From JAHOYW01 sp963664605 (GTDB lineage Bacteria > Verrucomicrobiota > Lentisphaeria > Victivallales > Victivallaceae), in the NCBI GenBank assembly GCA_963664605.1, contig OY761536.1:3534001-3598000 (forward strand): a stretch of DNA of 64,000 bases, written 5' to 3'. The notes under the pieces are model-generated. The model saw only the letters and a list, made by a program, of their open reading frames with translations, was not told where the DNA came from and did no database searches. Below are positions 24,888 to 34,973 of this stretch, piece after piece (position 1 is the first letter of the stretch; each line of letters opens with the position of its first letter). The translations under genes and the position numbers were made by a program.

Positions 24888-26225
24888 TCAGACTAATTCA
24901 CCAAATAAGGTAGCAGACGTACTGTGATTGATCTTTACTTTGACTAAATCTCCCCGTTTCGTGTCTTGACCCGGGTCAAATACCACAAGCTTGAAAGTTC
25001 CCGTCCTGCCAGACCAACGTTTAACATTACGCCGGCTTGGGCCTTCCACCAAGACCTCCTGTACAGAACCGATATAAGTTTTATTATGTGCCGAAGCGTA
25101 TTTACCGAGTTCCTTTAAGAGTAGCTGATTACGCTCCTCCTTGATATTTTGCGGAACCTGATCTTTCATTTCCGCAGCCGGGGTACCCGAGCGAGGTGAA
25201 TATTTAAAAATAAAGGCATTGTCATACCCAACTTCCTTCATCATTTTGTAAGTATCTTGGAAATCCTTCTCAGTCTCTCCTGGAAAACCAACAATTATAT
25301 CTGTTGAAAAAGTTAAATCAGGCATAGATTTTCTCAATTTACCAACTATTTCTAAATACTGCGCAGCAGTGTACTGGCGGTTCATTGCTTTCAAAATACG
25401 GTCTGCCCCTGACTGTAAAGGCAAATGTATATTGTGGCAAACTTTCTCCAACGCACCAAGGGTATTTATTAATTTGTCATTGAAATATGACGGATAAGGA
25501 CTCACAAAACGAATCCGGCAAAGTCCGGATATCTTATTTAATTCCACAAGCAAATCAGCAAAAGGCGATATACCGTCCGGCGGAGGGTTGATATCTCCGT
25601 CCAACCCGAAGGCTGCAACATTCTGCCCCAAAAGCATTATTTCTTTGACGCCATTTAATACAAGTTCTTCTGCTTCGGCAACAACATCTTTAATTTCACG
25701 GCTGATTTCCCGTCCGCGCACATGGGGAACAATACAATAAGAACAAAAACGATTACATCCTCGCGTGACTGCAATAGAAGCCTGATAAGCAGTTCCCCCG
25801 GGCATCTGATAGTGAGTTCCCATTGAAGTCAGAACTTCTTTACCTTCAGTTAACAAAGACAATTGTTTTCGCTCCTCAATTATTGAATTGAGAACTTCAG
25901 GTAGCTTATGAAGCTGCCCAGTACCTATAACAAAATCTAAATGAGGGAGCTCCTTAAGCAGTTTATCACCAAGATTCTGTGCCATACATCCCATGGCTCC
26001 AATTATCAAATGAGGCCTGCGCCTCTTTTGTTTCTTCACAATACCGATCTTGCCAACAGCCTTGCGTTCAGCTTGTTCACGCACACTACAGGTATTGAAG
26101 ATCATAATATCAGCATCTTTTTCATCATCGACAATAGAATATCCCTGTCCGGCAAGCATTCCGGCGATAGCTTCGCTGTCACGCTCATTCATCTGGCAGC
26201 CATAAGTTTTTATAAATACTTTCAC
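24888..26225 (-). CDS. miaB: tRNA-2-methylthio-N6-dimethylallyladenosine synthase
   Basis: 445 residues. The N-terminal UPF0004 domain has C10 (TYGCQMN), C46 (NTCSVREQA) and a third cysteine in GCMAQ. The radical SAM motif is TRGCNRFCSYCIVPHVRGRE (C-X3-C-X2-C near 155). A TRAM domain closes the protein (TYIGSVQEVLVEGPSRRN). It adds the methylthio group to i6A37 in tRNAs reading UNN codons, using two 4Fe-4S clusters. It starts 16 bp after the proB stop on the same strand. Confidence 0.95.
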   Translation of the reverse strand: MKVFIKTYGCQMNERDSEAIAGMLAGQGYSIVDDEKDADIMIFNTCSVREQAERKAVGKIGIVKKQKRRRPHLIIGAMGCMAQNLGDKLLKELPHLDFVIGTGQLHKLPEVLNSIIEERKQLSLLTEGKEVLTSMGTHYQMPGGTAYQASIAVTRGCNRFCSYCIVPHVRGREISREIKDVVAEAEELVLNGVKEIMLLGQNVAAFGLDGDINPPPDGISPFADLLVELNKISGLCRIRFVSPYPSYFNDKLINTLGALEKVCHNIHLPLQSGADRILKAMNRQYTAAQYLEIVGKLRKSMPDLTFSTDIIVGFPGETEKDFQDTYKMMKEVGYDNAFIFKYSPRSGTPAAEMKDQVPQNIKEERNQLLLKELGKYASAHNKTYIGSVQEVLVEGPSRRNVKRWSGRTGTFKLVVFDPGQDTKRGDLVKVKINHSTSATLFGELV

Positions 26226-26241
26226 GCAGTTATCTCATTTT

Positions 26242-27387
26242 TTAAAGCGCTTCCGGACGAACAAGAGTCAAATTGTTGCGGTGAACAACCACTTCATCGC
26301 TATCGCGCTGTAGGATTTTTAAAATTTCATTGCTTTGGCTGCCAGCAATCCTTGAAACATCAACACTATCAAAGTTAGACAGCCCACGGGCTATAATTGT
26401 ACCTTTAGAGTCAATTATTTCCACAGTATCTCCACGTTTAAACTTGCCGTCAACAGCTTTCACCCCGGCAGGAAGCAGACTACTTCCTTTATGGCAAATC
26501 GCATTCGCAGCTCCAGCATCAACCGTTAAGTGCCCTTTGGATTTAGCAAAGAAATGCAGCCAGCGTTCACGCGAATGCATTTTTTCTGATTTTGGCAGAA
26601 ACAGAGTGCCAACGTCTTCTCCTTTTAGAATCTTGTCAATAGTGTCATTTTCACGCCCATCGGCAATCCATAAATATTCTCCAGACAAGTTAACAATCCT
26701 TGCCGCATTCAGTTTTGAAGCCATGCCTCCGATAGAAAAATCTGAATTATCAGTACCTTCGGCCGATTTACGCATTTTTGCAGTAATATGTTCTACAATA
26801 GAAATACGTTCACCGAGTATGCCGTTATTTTTTTCGCGCAAGCCGCTTTCAGTAGTCAGAATGATTGTCAAGTCGGCATGGGTCATAGTAGCCAGCAAAG
26901 CCGCCAAACCATCATTATCGCCAAATTTCAGTTCCTTTATAGATACGGAATCATTCTCATTCACAATTGGCAGAATGTTTTTTGCCAACAAGGAATTGAT
27001 ACAGTTAAGCACATTTAAATGACGCTCCCGGGAATAATGATGATGCAAATCATCAGCGGTTAAAAGTAGCTGCGCGGATTTAAAATTATGTTTACGGCAC
27101 TGTTCATCATAAATTGACATCAATTTATTCTGACCGATAGCAGCAAGAGCTTGTATCTCGGCGAGTTTGGAGGGGCGTTTTTGAATTCCAAGTTCTTTCA
27201 TACCTATTCCTACAGCTCCGGAAGATACCAGTATTACTTCACAACCTTTTTCGCGGAATTTATTAATCCCGGAAATAAGTACAGGTATGCGGTGCGTATC
27301 AGTTAAAAGCCTGGTTCCCACTTTTATAACAACGCGTTTGCAATTATTTATTATTTTTTTACGTTCAGCAGTCATATAAATATTCAT
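26242..27387 (-). CDS. proB: Glutamate 5-kinase with PUA domain
   Basis: 381 residues. The amino-acid kinase domain reads RVVIKVGTRLLTD, VSSGAVGIGMKELG, LTADDL, NENDSVSIKELKFGDNDGLAALLA and IGGMASKLNAARI. A C-terminal PUA domain follows (about 285-365: LTVDAGAANAICHKGSSLLPAGVKAVDGKF). It phosphorylates glutamate in the first step of proline synthesis; the PUA domain is linked to proline feedback control in this family. proA is not adjacent. The start could also be the ATG four codons in; neither has a clear ribosome binding site. Confidence 0.95.
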   Translation of the reverse strand: MNIYMTAERKKIINNCKRVVIKVGTRLLTDTHRIPVLISGINKFREKGCEVILVSSGAVGIGMKELGIQKRPSKLAEIQALAAIGQNKLMSIYDEQCRKHNFKSAQLLLTADDLHHHYSRERHLNVLNCINSLLAKNILPIVNENDSVSIKELKFGDNDGLAALLATMTHADLTIILTTESGLREKNNGILGERISIVEHITAKMRKSAEGTDNSDFSIGGMASKLNAARIVNLSGEYLWIADGRENDTIDKILKGEDVGTLFLPKSEKMHSRERWLHFFAKSKGHLTVDAGAANAICHKGSSLLPAGVKAVDGKFKRGDTVEIIDSKGTIIARGLSNFDSVDVSRIAGSQSNEILKILQRDSDEVVVHRNNLTLVRPEAL

Positions 27388-27534
27388 TTTTTATTATTAT
27401 TCAGATCACAATATATATTAAAGCTTGCTACTTAGCAAATAAGCAATCTGTTTTTCATACTAAATAAGCGTTTTTTTAACTCATATTTAAACTTTATCTA
27501 CTTGTATTTATACATATTCTGATTAGTTTATTGC

Positions 27535-30500
27535 ATGAAATATTTTTGCGAAAAATGTCAGTCTTATACAGAACGCGATGAGAAAAAATGTTGTTTGGAA
27601 TGCGAAGCCAACTTAGAAGACGCTTCCATTGCCCCATCCACCATTATCGCCGGTTTTAAAATCATCAAGGAAATTGGACGCGGTTCAAACGGCGTAGTTT
27701 ATCTTGCAGAACAAACCAGTCTTGACCGCCAGGTGGCATTGAAGATCCTCCCTGATGCCAAAGCCGAAGATCCAAAGTTTGTAAAAGACTTCCTCAAAGA
27801 AGCTCGCGCCGTGGCCCGGCTGAACCATAATAATATTATTCAAGTTTATGATGCCGGCGTTACTGCTAACGGCATATATTTCCTCGCAATGGAGTTGGTC
27901 AACGGCAAATCCATAGAGGATATTATTCTGTCAAAGGGTGCGCTGAAACCCAAAAATGCAGTTAAAGTCATGCTTGAATTAGCAAGAGCTTTGGAATATT
28001 CCTGGCGTAAAGAACAGCTTTTTCATGGCGACATCAAGCCGGATAATGTCATGATCCGTAAAGATGGACAGACCAAGTTGGCGGACTTTGGTTTGGCAAA
28101 AACTATTTTTGACGAAAAAAGTGAACAGATAATGGCCACCCCTATGTATGCTCCTCCGGAAGTCATTCGGGCAGAACATAAAAAAATCGGTTTCAAATCT
28201 GATATGTATTCATTTGGAGTTACTTTTTATGAAATGCTGTACGGCGCCCCGCCATTTAACGAAGGCGATTGCCAGAAGGTCATGTCGATGCATTTGCAGA
28301 AACGTCATACTCCATTGATCGAATTAGTGCCGGAGATTGACAAATCACTGTCTGATTTGATTGATAAACTTTTAAAAAAAGATCCGAAACAGCGTCCGGC
28401 AAGCTGGACCGATATTATAAAAAGCCTGGAAGCATTTCAAATCAGAAAATCCGGGACTCAACAGAAATTAAACTGGCTTACCGGAATTTCCATGGCTCTA
28501 GTTATTTGTGCCCTGCTTGTCATCGGATATCTATATTATAAAAAGCAATACCCTAAAACTCCGCCTAAGCGAGTAAAAAAATTAGTAATCACCAAGCCGA
28601 AGACTGAAACTGAAAAACCACCGGAAATAAAGATTTTTCAAGCTCCTAAAGTTCCCGCCATAAAAAAAGATGATAAAAGTCATGTGGACTTTGAAAATTT
28701 ATTGAAAGATGTTGAAAACTTAAAAGGTGACATTCTGGACGCCTCACGTATCAGGTTCAAAGCTCTTTCCATGCAAAATAATGATTCTTTTTCTAAATCA
28801 GAAAAAGACCATTTGCGCCTCCTGCTTGCAACAGTAAATAATTATATATTAAAGAAACAAAAAGAGATAAATGAAAAAGAATTAATTGATTTTAAGTCAT
28901 CTCTGACGAAAGAAAAGAAAATTGCGGAAAAACAGCTTCATAAAATCAAAATGGAAAGTTCATTAACTGCCAGACAAAATAAAATTTTTAAGCTCACTGC
29001 TAAATTCCTTAATCATAAAAAATCCGCCCTGACAGTAAAAACCTTACAAAGCCTGTTGAGCAAATCCAGGAATTTCGATAAAAAATTAAAGGAATATAAA
29101 GCACTGGTATTTTTACTGAATATCCTCCCGCGTAAATATAATCGCGAAGGAGCTGTTTTTGAACACCTGGATCAACTTGTCGATAAGAAACTGCCATGGA
29201 AAATCAGGGGTAAAGAGTACAGCATAATGGGCGGTTCATGGCAAAGTGTACAGTTAAAAACTCAATTATCTAAAGGAGTTTTCAGCCGCAAAAAAATACG
29301 CGCAACCAGTATAAGCGACCAGCATTGGTGTCTGATGGTAGATGAGTTCCTTATTAAAGGGAATATTAAAACAAGCGGCAAGAACATTATGCAGACCGCC
29401 AGCTGGCTGTTACTGCATGCCAAAGATAAATTATTTAATGACTTTATTGAGAAATATTATCCTGATGATCTACAGGATTGGTTAAACTGCCGGGAACTGG
29501 TAAGCTCAGCACAACAAGAAGTCGAAGCCTACAATTTGTGGCAAAATATTGTTGTTAAAATGAAGGAATTATCTCCTGACGCATATAAAAGTATAGAAGA
29601 ATTCCAAACGAAATACAGCCAGACCAAACTCTATAAGAATTCTAAAAATGCTTTAGACGGCTATCTGAAAATTGTTTATACAATATATCCGGATGCCTTT
29701 GTTAAACAGCTGAAAATAAATTCGTTATCGCTAAAAAGTAGTAGTTCAAGGATTTTTACTATTCAAAACCGCTATCGTTTCTTGTACAGCATATCTACCG
29801 CTACACGGCTTTTTCTGCGAAATTTGTTTATTAATAAATTGAATTCACTGGCAGGAAACCAGAAATTTGCCGGAAAGTTCGGAATCTTTAAAGATGTTCC
29901 CTGCGGTAAAGTCTATGGATGGATGGTGACAGCCAACAGACCGCCAAGACTTTCCCTGCTGCGCTATGTCCCTGCCCTGATCGATGTTGATAATTGGAAT
30001 TACATACAACGTATTTTCAAAGACACAGAAAAACTAAAACTTGATTTAGCAGAGCTCAAAGGCAATCCGGAGCAATACCCATTCTCTCTTTATTGTAATG
30101 GGCTAGTTGCTTTGCGTTATGGTAAGTGGGAGATCATGGATAAAGTTTTTTCTGATTACAATGAGCTCCTCATCAAGGATGATATAGATTCCACCACCTG
30201 CCGCAGTTTATTTGCAGATTTCACATTAAAGACCAGAGGCGACCAATACGCCTGGGAAGTTCTTGATAACTATAAGTTTAAAGAGGTTGTCGAAAGTAAC
30301 GAAATAGTTATTCCGTTATTAAAAGTACAGGCATTATTAACCCAGAATCCGGTCAATGAACCTAAAATAGCAAAGCTCATTGATGATGTAAAAAAACGTT
30401 TTTCTGCAAAGCCTGATTTAAGCGGTGATTTAAAGGCTCTAAATCTCTTGCAGAAATTTATCTGTGCTGAGTTCAAACCGTCAAACAATATTGATATTGA

Positions 30501-31131
30501 TATATTCAAGAAGACCGCATATCCTAATCTGCACGCCAGATTGTGGCTGGAAGCTGCAGCAAGAGACAGGATACTACAACGTAATTCGATAAAAATACCT
30601 GATTTAACAAAGGCTTCACGGGCAGTATTGATTTCCTCGGCATTCCGTTCAGATCTATTTCACAAAACAATCTGTCTGGAATTAGGGTATAAAAATTTAA
30701 CCCCGTCACAGTTGTCTTCACATATAAATAAAATTCTGCTTGAGCTGAAACCAAATTCAAGCAGTTCATATCCGTCTTTACTCATGCTTTTATTTGTTTC
30801 CGAGATCTTCAACCATAACATTCCCGCCTCAAAATTAGCACCATTTGCTAAAGCCTATATCGGTAACTGTCCAATATTTTCACCTCTGGAGAAGCAATTT
30901 TACAATATTCTGGAAATTTCTGATTCTTCAAAAGTCATAAATTATTGTCAAAAATTCAGCCCGATAACTTTTCAGAAAATATATATCTGGCTATTGGCCG
31001 CTGCCAAAGAAAAAAGAACCAGTAACTCAGGTAAATATATAATAGAACTAAAATCTTTCAGAAGAAACCTGAGATGGACCGAGCAGTTACTTTTAAACAG
31101 ATTCGTTCAATTTATAGAAACCTGTCCATAA
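27535..31131 (+). CDS. Membrane Ser/Thr protein kinase with zinc ribbon and large extracytoplasmic region
   Basis: 1198 residues. A short cysteine cluster (C5, C8, C20, C23) resembles a zinc ribbon. A Pkn-type kinase domain follows (about 38-305): P-loop IGRGSNGVVYLAE, VALK70, HGDIKPDNVM (166-173, an HGD in place of HRD), DFG 184-186 and APPE 206-209. A single transmembrane helix is at about 313-335. The remaining 860 residues are presumably outside the membrane; they are Lys-rich and helical to about 510 and then show no motif I recognise. Similar receptor-like kinases are expanded in PVC bacteria. Monocistronic by its neighbours' orientation. Confidence 0.88.
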   Translation: MKYFCEKCQSYTERDEKKCCLECEANLEDASIAPSTIIAGFKIIKEIGRGSNGVVYLAEQTSLDRQVALKILPDAKAEDPKFVKDFLKEARAVARLNHNNIIQVYDAGVTANGIYFLAMELVNGKSIEDIILSKGALKPKNAVKVMLELARALEYSWRKEQLFHGDIKPDNVMIRKDGQTKLADFGLAKTIFDEKSEQIMATPMYAPPEVIRAEHKKIGFKSDMYSFGVTFYEMLYGAPPFNEGDCQKVMSMHLQKRHTPLIELVPEIDKSLSDLIDKLLKKDPKQRPASWTDIIKSLEAFQIRKSGTQQKLNWLTGISMALVICALLVIGYLYYKKQYPKTPPKRVKKLVITKPKTETEKPPEIKIFQAPKVPAIKKDDKSHVDFENLLKDVENLKGDILDASRIRFKALSMQNNDSFSKSEKDHLRLLLATVNNYILKKQKEINEKELIDFKSSLTKEKKIAEKQLHKIKMESSLTARQNKIFKLTAKFLNHKKSALTVKTLQSLLSKSRNFDKKLKEYKALVFLLNILPRKYNREGAVFEHLDQLVDKKLPWKIRGKEYSIMGGSWQSVQLKTQLSKGVFSRKKIRATSISDQHWCLMVDEFLIKGNIKTSGKNIMQTASWLLLHAKDKLFNDFIEKYYPDDLQDWLNCRELVSSAQQEVEAYNLWQNIVVKMKELSPDAYKSIEEFQTKYSQTKLYKNSKNALDGYLKIVYTIYPDAFVKQLKINSLSLKSSSSRIFTIQNRYRFLYSISTATRLFLRNLFINKLNSLAGNQKFAGKFGIFKDVPCGKVYGWMVTANRPPRLSLLRYVPALIDVDNWNYIQRIFKDTEKLKLDLAELKGNPEQYPFSLYCNGLVALRYGKWEIMDKVFSDYNELLIKDDIDSTTCRSLFADFTLKTRGDQYAWEVLDNYKFKEVVESNEIVIPLLKVQALLTQNPVNEPKIAKLIDDVKKRFSAKPDLSGDLKALNLLQKFICAEFKPSNNIDIDIFKKTAYPNLHARLWLEAAARDRILQRNSIKIPDLTKASRAVLISSAFRSDLFHKTICLELGYKNLTPSQLSSHINKILLELKPNSSSSYPSLLMLLFVSEIFNHNIPASKLAPFAKAYIGNCPIFSPLEKQFYNILEISDSSKVINYCQKFSPITFQKIYIWLLAAAKEKRTSNSGKYIIELKSFRRNLRWTEQLLLNRFVQFIETCP

Positions 31132-31195
31132 ACAAAACAATAACGAACAAAAGCTATCTCCAGCCGTATCTGTTATACTTTATTCAGAACTATTA

Positions 31196-33073
31196 TTACA
31201 GCATGTTTTCAGGGATGTATTTCTTGCATAACGCTCTAAATATCTCGTTATCTCCTGATTCCAACACCTCTAAAATTTCTTTTATATCTGCTTTTGAACC
31301 TTCGATCTTATCTTTTCTGGCAACGCAAATGCGGTCGAAAGGAGTACGGTCCACTAATTCATCAGCAGTCAAAAGTTCTTCATATTCTTTTTCTCCGGGA
31401 CGCATCCCTGTAAACTCTATTTTTATATCACGATGCGGCATAAAACCAGACAATTTTATTAAACGTTTAGCCATTTCATAAATATTGACTTGTTCTCCCA
31501 TTTCAAGAATCATTATATCCCGGTCTTTCCCTATGGTTCCCGCCTGCAGGACAAGCTCGACAGCTTCAGGAATGGACATAAAATAACGTATCATTTCTTT
31601 TGAGGTAACAGTTACAGGGCCGCCAGCTTCAATCTGCTTTTCAAATAATGGAATAACGCTTCCACGGCTGCCAAGAACATTGCCAAAACGCACAACTACA
31701 CAATCTGTTCCGTTTTTTTCCCTTTCAAGAATAATTTTTTCAGCAATACGTTTAGTAGCCCCCATTATACTTGTCGGCCTTACCGCCTTGTCGGTGGAAA
31801 TAACGACAACACGTTTAACACCGTTTTTTTCAGCGCAATCAATAATATTTGAAGTTCCAATAATATTTGTATGAACAGCCATAAACACATTTTTCTCCAG
31901 CATCGGAACATGTTTATACGCGGCGGCATGATAAATAATTTCAACAGAGTGTTCTTTTATTGTTTTATCAAGAGATTTCTTAGATCTGATGTCGCCTAAA
32001 ACCGCTTCGATTTGCTGTTCCGGGAATTGTAGCTTAAGCTTGCGTTCAATTTCATAAAGATTATATTCACAAAATTCAAAAATAACAATTTTTTTCGGAT
32101 GATATTTGGAAAGTTGGAAGCATAACTCACTACCGATACTTCCACCGCCGCCGGTAATCATAATTGTTTTATTCGAAACCAATCCCGCGACTTCTGAATG
32201 GTCGAATCTTACAGGAGGACGCCCCAGCAAATCCTCTATATTCACTTTTCGAATATTATTGGAAAAATCAATCTCCCTTTTAGCCGCATGGCCTATACCA
32301 GTAATAATCTTCATGGAACAGTTATAATCAATCTTTTCAAACTGCTTAAGCAGTAAATTTAAAAATCTTTTTCTGGAATAAGGCGGTATTAGGATGATTT
32401 CTTCAATACCCTTTTCTTTAGCATAATATGCTATTCTAAATAAATTATCCCTTATTTTGATTCCTCGTATCGTTGAGCCCGCATTTTTTTCAGGACAAAA
32501 AACAGCAACTATTTTTCTTCCGGTTTTACGTTTCTGGGTTCCATGGAGGAAACTGTCAACGTCTTCAAGCTTACCGATCACAATAGTCTTTATCAGGGGA
32601 TTATCACCAATATCATCATTAATCTCACGAATAACCCTGACTCCCCCCCTGACAAACAACACTGCAAAAAAACAAATCAGGAAATCTATAAAGACTACCG
32701 AAAGCGGAAAGTTTTCGCATATACAGCTCCGCCAGTTATAGAAAATGAGCATTATAAGCGCAGTAGAGAATAAGTTTGCTTTAAATATGTCTTCAACATC
32801 TACAATTGAAATATAACGCCATAAGCCGTGATTCAGCTTAAAAAGATGGTTGAAACTCATCTTAACCAGAACAAATACCGTAGCCGTTTTTATAAAATTA
32901 TCTATATACAAAGGCGGAATAGAAAACTCAAAACGGATTGCCAGAGAAAGCAGCAAGGAAGCCAGGATAATTAATATATTGAGCATAGGGACAAGCATCC
33001 TTCTATACCCATATATGAATAGAATTATTTTATCAGGAATAATTCTTAAAAAACGTGCAAATATTTTAACCAT
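31196..33073 (-). CDS. Nucleotide-sugar epimerase/dehydratase (CapD/WbpM/FlaA1 type)
   Basis: 625 residues. Several hydrophobic segments in the first 125 residues form the membrane part. A degenerate Rossmann region follows (about 145-260) and then the catalytic short-chain dehydrogenase domain: MITGGGGSIGSEL (NAD loop), GDIRSK, AAAYKHVPMLE, and STDKAVRPTSIMGATKR, where Met replaces the usual catalytic Tyr as in WbpM-type 4,6-dehydratases. It makes 4-keto-6-deoxy UDP-sugar precursors for surface polysaccharides. The stop region has no clear terminator. Part of the exopolysaccharide cluster with the two genes upstream on the same strand. Confidence 0.92.
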   Translation of the reverse strand: MVKIFARFLRIIPDKIILFIYGYRRMLVPMLNILIILASLLLSLAIRFEFSIPPLYIDNFIKTATVFVLVKMSFNHLFKLNHGLWRYISIVDVEDIFKANLFSTALIMLIFYNWRSCICENFPLSVVFIDFLICFFAVLFVRGGVRVIREINDDIGDNPLIKTIVIGKLEDVDSFLHGTQKRKTGRKIVAVFCPEKNAGSTIRGIKIRDNLFRIAYYAKEKGIEEIILIPPYSRKRFLNLLLKQFEKIDYNCSMKIITGIGHAAKREIDFSNNIRKVNIEDLLGRPPVRFDHSEVAGLVSNKTIMITGGGGSIGSELCFQLSKYHPKKIVIFEFCEYNLYEIERKLKLQFPEQQIEAVLGDIRSKKSLDKTIKEHSVEIIYHAAAYKHVPMLEKNVFMAVHTNIIGTSNIIDCAEKNGVKRVVVISTDKAVRPTSIMGATKRIAEKIILEREKNGTDCVVVRFGNVLGSRGSVIPLFEKQIEAGGPVTVTSKEMIRYFMSIPEAVELVLQAGTIGKDRDIMILEMGEQVNIYEMAKRLIKLSGFMPHRDIKIEFTGMRPGEKEYEELLTADELVDRTPFDRICVARKDKIEGSKADIKEILEVLESGDNEIFRALCKKYIPENML

Positions 33074-33335
33074 ACTTTTATTCAGAGTAATTTGGTTTTT
33101 ACGGGCTACTTACTACAGGATTTCCACTCCTCTACCACCAAAGTAAAATACACCATTAAAGTTTATTTTTCAATAGCATTTATTTTATTAATGCTATTCT
33201 TTTTATTTGCCGCTGCAATCAGTTAACAGATGTCTAATTTTCTGAGTGCAACAAAGAAAAATACCAGAATGCTAAACAACAGCTGTTACTTTTCCCACAG
33301 GCTATATCACACCAATAGTTTGTTTGTATACCTTA

Positions 33336-34790
33336 TTAAGACAGAATATTCTTTTTATCTGGGCTTTTATCTTTATATTCTTTGGAGTAATTATAATAAG
33401 AATATTTACTGTTGCTGCTGGAAACTTTATTGAGGGCAGTTCCAATGATCTTGTTACGAAGAGCTCCGAATTGTTCCAAAAGATGTTCTAGTTCTTTGAT
33501 TTTCGTATGGCCTGCTTCAAGGAGCAAAACGATACCGTCAACAGTATTGCCGACAACCATCGCATCCGCCATATTTAAACCAGGAGGGCAGTCTAACAAA
33601 ACGCAGTCATACTCTTTCTTAAACTGCTCAAGCATATCTTTAAATTGTTTTGAACCTAATAACTCAGTCGGGTTAGGAGGGAGCAGGCTGTTCGGCATAA
33701 CATCAACTCCAGGGAAAACATCATTATTTATAAATTTTTTAGGGTTAGTGTTTGCCGGACTGATTAAATATTTCACTAAACCATTATCCCTTGGCAATGA
33801 CAAATTCTTAAATAACTTTGGCTTTCTTAAATCACAGTCTATAAGCAATACTCGCTTTTGTGCCGCCCCCATAGCCCTGGCAAGTAGAACCGAAACTGTC
33901 GTCTTACCGGAATTAGGCAGAACGCTGGTAACCGCAATAACTTTCAACGGGTTATTAACCCGGAGAAAATCGATTGTCGTATTTATCACCCGGATTGCCT
34001 CTACAATCGAATGCAAGTTCCCGTGCTGTTCAAATTTCTTTGTTTTATATAGACTATCAATCTCTTGAGCCATAGGGATAATTCCTAATGGAAGCAGATT
34101 GAACGTTTTTATATCATCAGAAGTCTTTATCGTTATATCAAATAATTCAACACAAAAAGCGATTGCGCCTCCCAGCACTATCCCCACTAATAAGCCAAGC
34201 AGTAAAATCATTTCTTTATTCGGCCAGGAAGGTTTTTCCGGAACCGAAGCCGGAGTAATAGTCTGAATATATTTCACATGCATAAGGCGTTCCTGTTCCA
34301 CGGAAAATGATGTTGTCAAAGCTACCGCCGCCGCTGTCGCCAGACGCGGATCAGGAGAAGTTACATGCACATCCATAATGCATGAATTCATTTTAATTCT
34401 GCACTTGAACTTATAGTTGAGAGGTTTCTTGAATTTTTGTTCATATAATTTTTCGGCAGCGGCCTTACTTACCACCGAACTGTTAATGAGTTTTAAAAAA
34501 GCGGGAACGAGCCTTTGCGAAACATGCAATGACTGGGATACCAGACTACTGTAACCGATTGTTTCCCTGATTCCATTATTGGAATTATCTACAATCACAC
34601 TGCTTTTGCCAATATCACGGTTCCAGATCAACAGGGAAATACTTGACGTATACATTGGAGTAGCATATTGGTTGTAAATGAAAGCAGTACCTGTTCCCAA
34701 CAACACCATTAGTAAAACCAGCATCCAGTATTTCCGCAATAATACCAACAATAATCTTGGGTTTTCCCCGATATCTTTTATTGAGACCAT
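33336..34790 (-). CDS. Polysaccharide co-polymerase / BY-type tyrosine kinase
   Basis: 484 residues. A Wzz chain-length domain with two transmembrane helices (YWMLVLLMVLLGTGTAF near 20-37 and MILLLGLLVGIVLGGAIAF near 185) is followed by a cytoplasmic kinase: Walker A PNSGKTTV, Walker A' VLLIDCDLRKPKL, Walker B CVLLDCPPG. The end carries a tyrosine cluster (SKYSYYNYSKEY), the autophosphorylation site of such kinases. It controls polymer length and export. GGGAGGA precedes the ATG at a good distance. Confidence 0.93.
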   Translation of the reverse strand: MVSIKDIGENPRLLLVLLRKYWMLVLLMVLLGTGTAFIYNQYATPMYTSSISLLIWNRDIGKSSVIVDNSNNGIRETIGYSSLVSQSLHVSQRLVPAFLKLINSSVVSKAAAEKLYEQKFKKPLNYKFKCRIKMNSCIMDVHVTSPDPRLATAAAVALTTSFSVEQERLMHVKYIQTITPASVPEKPSWPNKEMILLLGLLVGIVLGGAIAFCVELFDITIKTSDDIKTFNLLPLGIIPMAQEIDSLYKTKKFEQHGNLHSIVEAIRVINTTIDFLRVNNPLKVIAVTSVLPNSGKTTVSVLLARAMGAAQKRVLLIDCDLRKPKLFKNLSLPRDNGLVKYLISPANTNPKKFINNDVFPGVDVMPNSLLPPNPTELLGSKQFKDMLEQFKKEYDCVLLDCPPGLNMADAMVVGNTVDGIVLLLEAGHTKIKELEHLLEQFGALRNKIIGTALNKVSSSNSKYSYYNYSKEYKDKSPDKKNILS

Positions 34791-34973
34791 TTATCCTCCC
34801 CATCCATATCATAATTAAAACAAACAGCAAAACATGCCTACTATAAACCGCAATTCATAAATAATCAAAAAAATATTTCGCTTTTTATCCTGAAATTTAA
34901 TATAAGTCAAGTAGAAAATATCATACAAAATAGTATACTTTTTATATAAACAATTATTACTGCAAATAATATA

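Noticed and set aside
33160..33210. Terminator for the BY-kinase gene
   Set aside because: The hairpin AATAGCATT/AATGCTATT has its T-run on the plus strand, where no gene ends nearby; on the needed strand no T-run follows.
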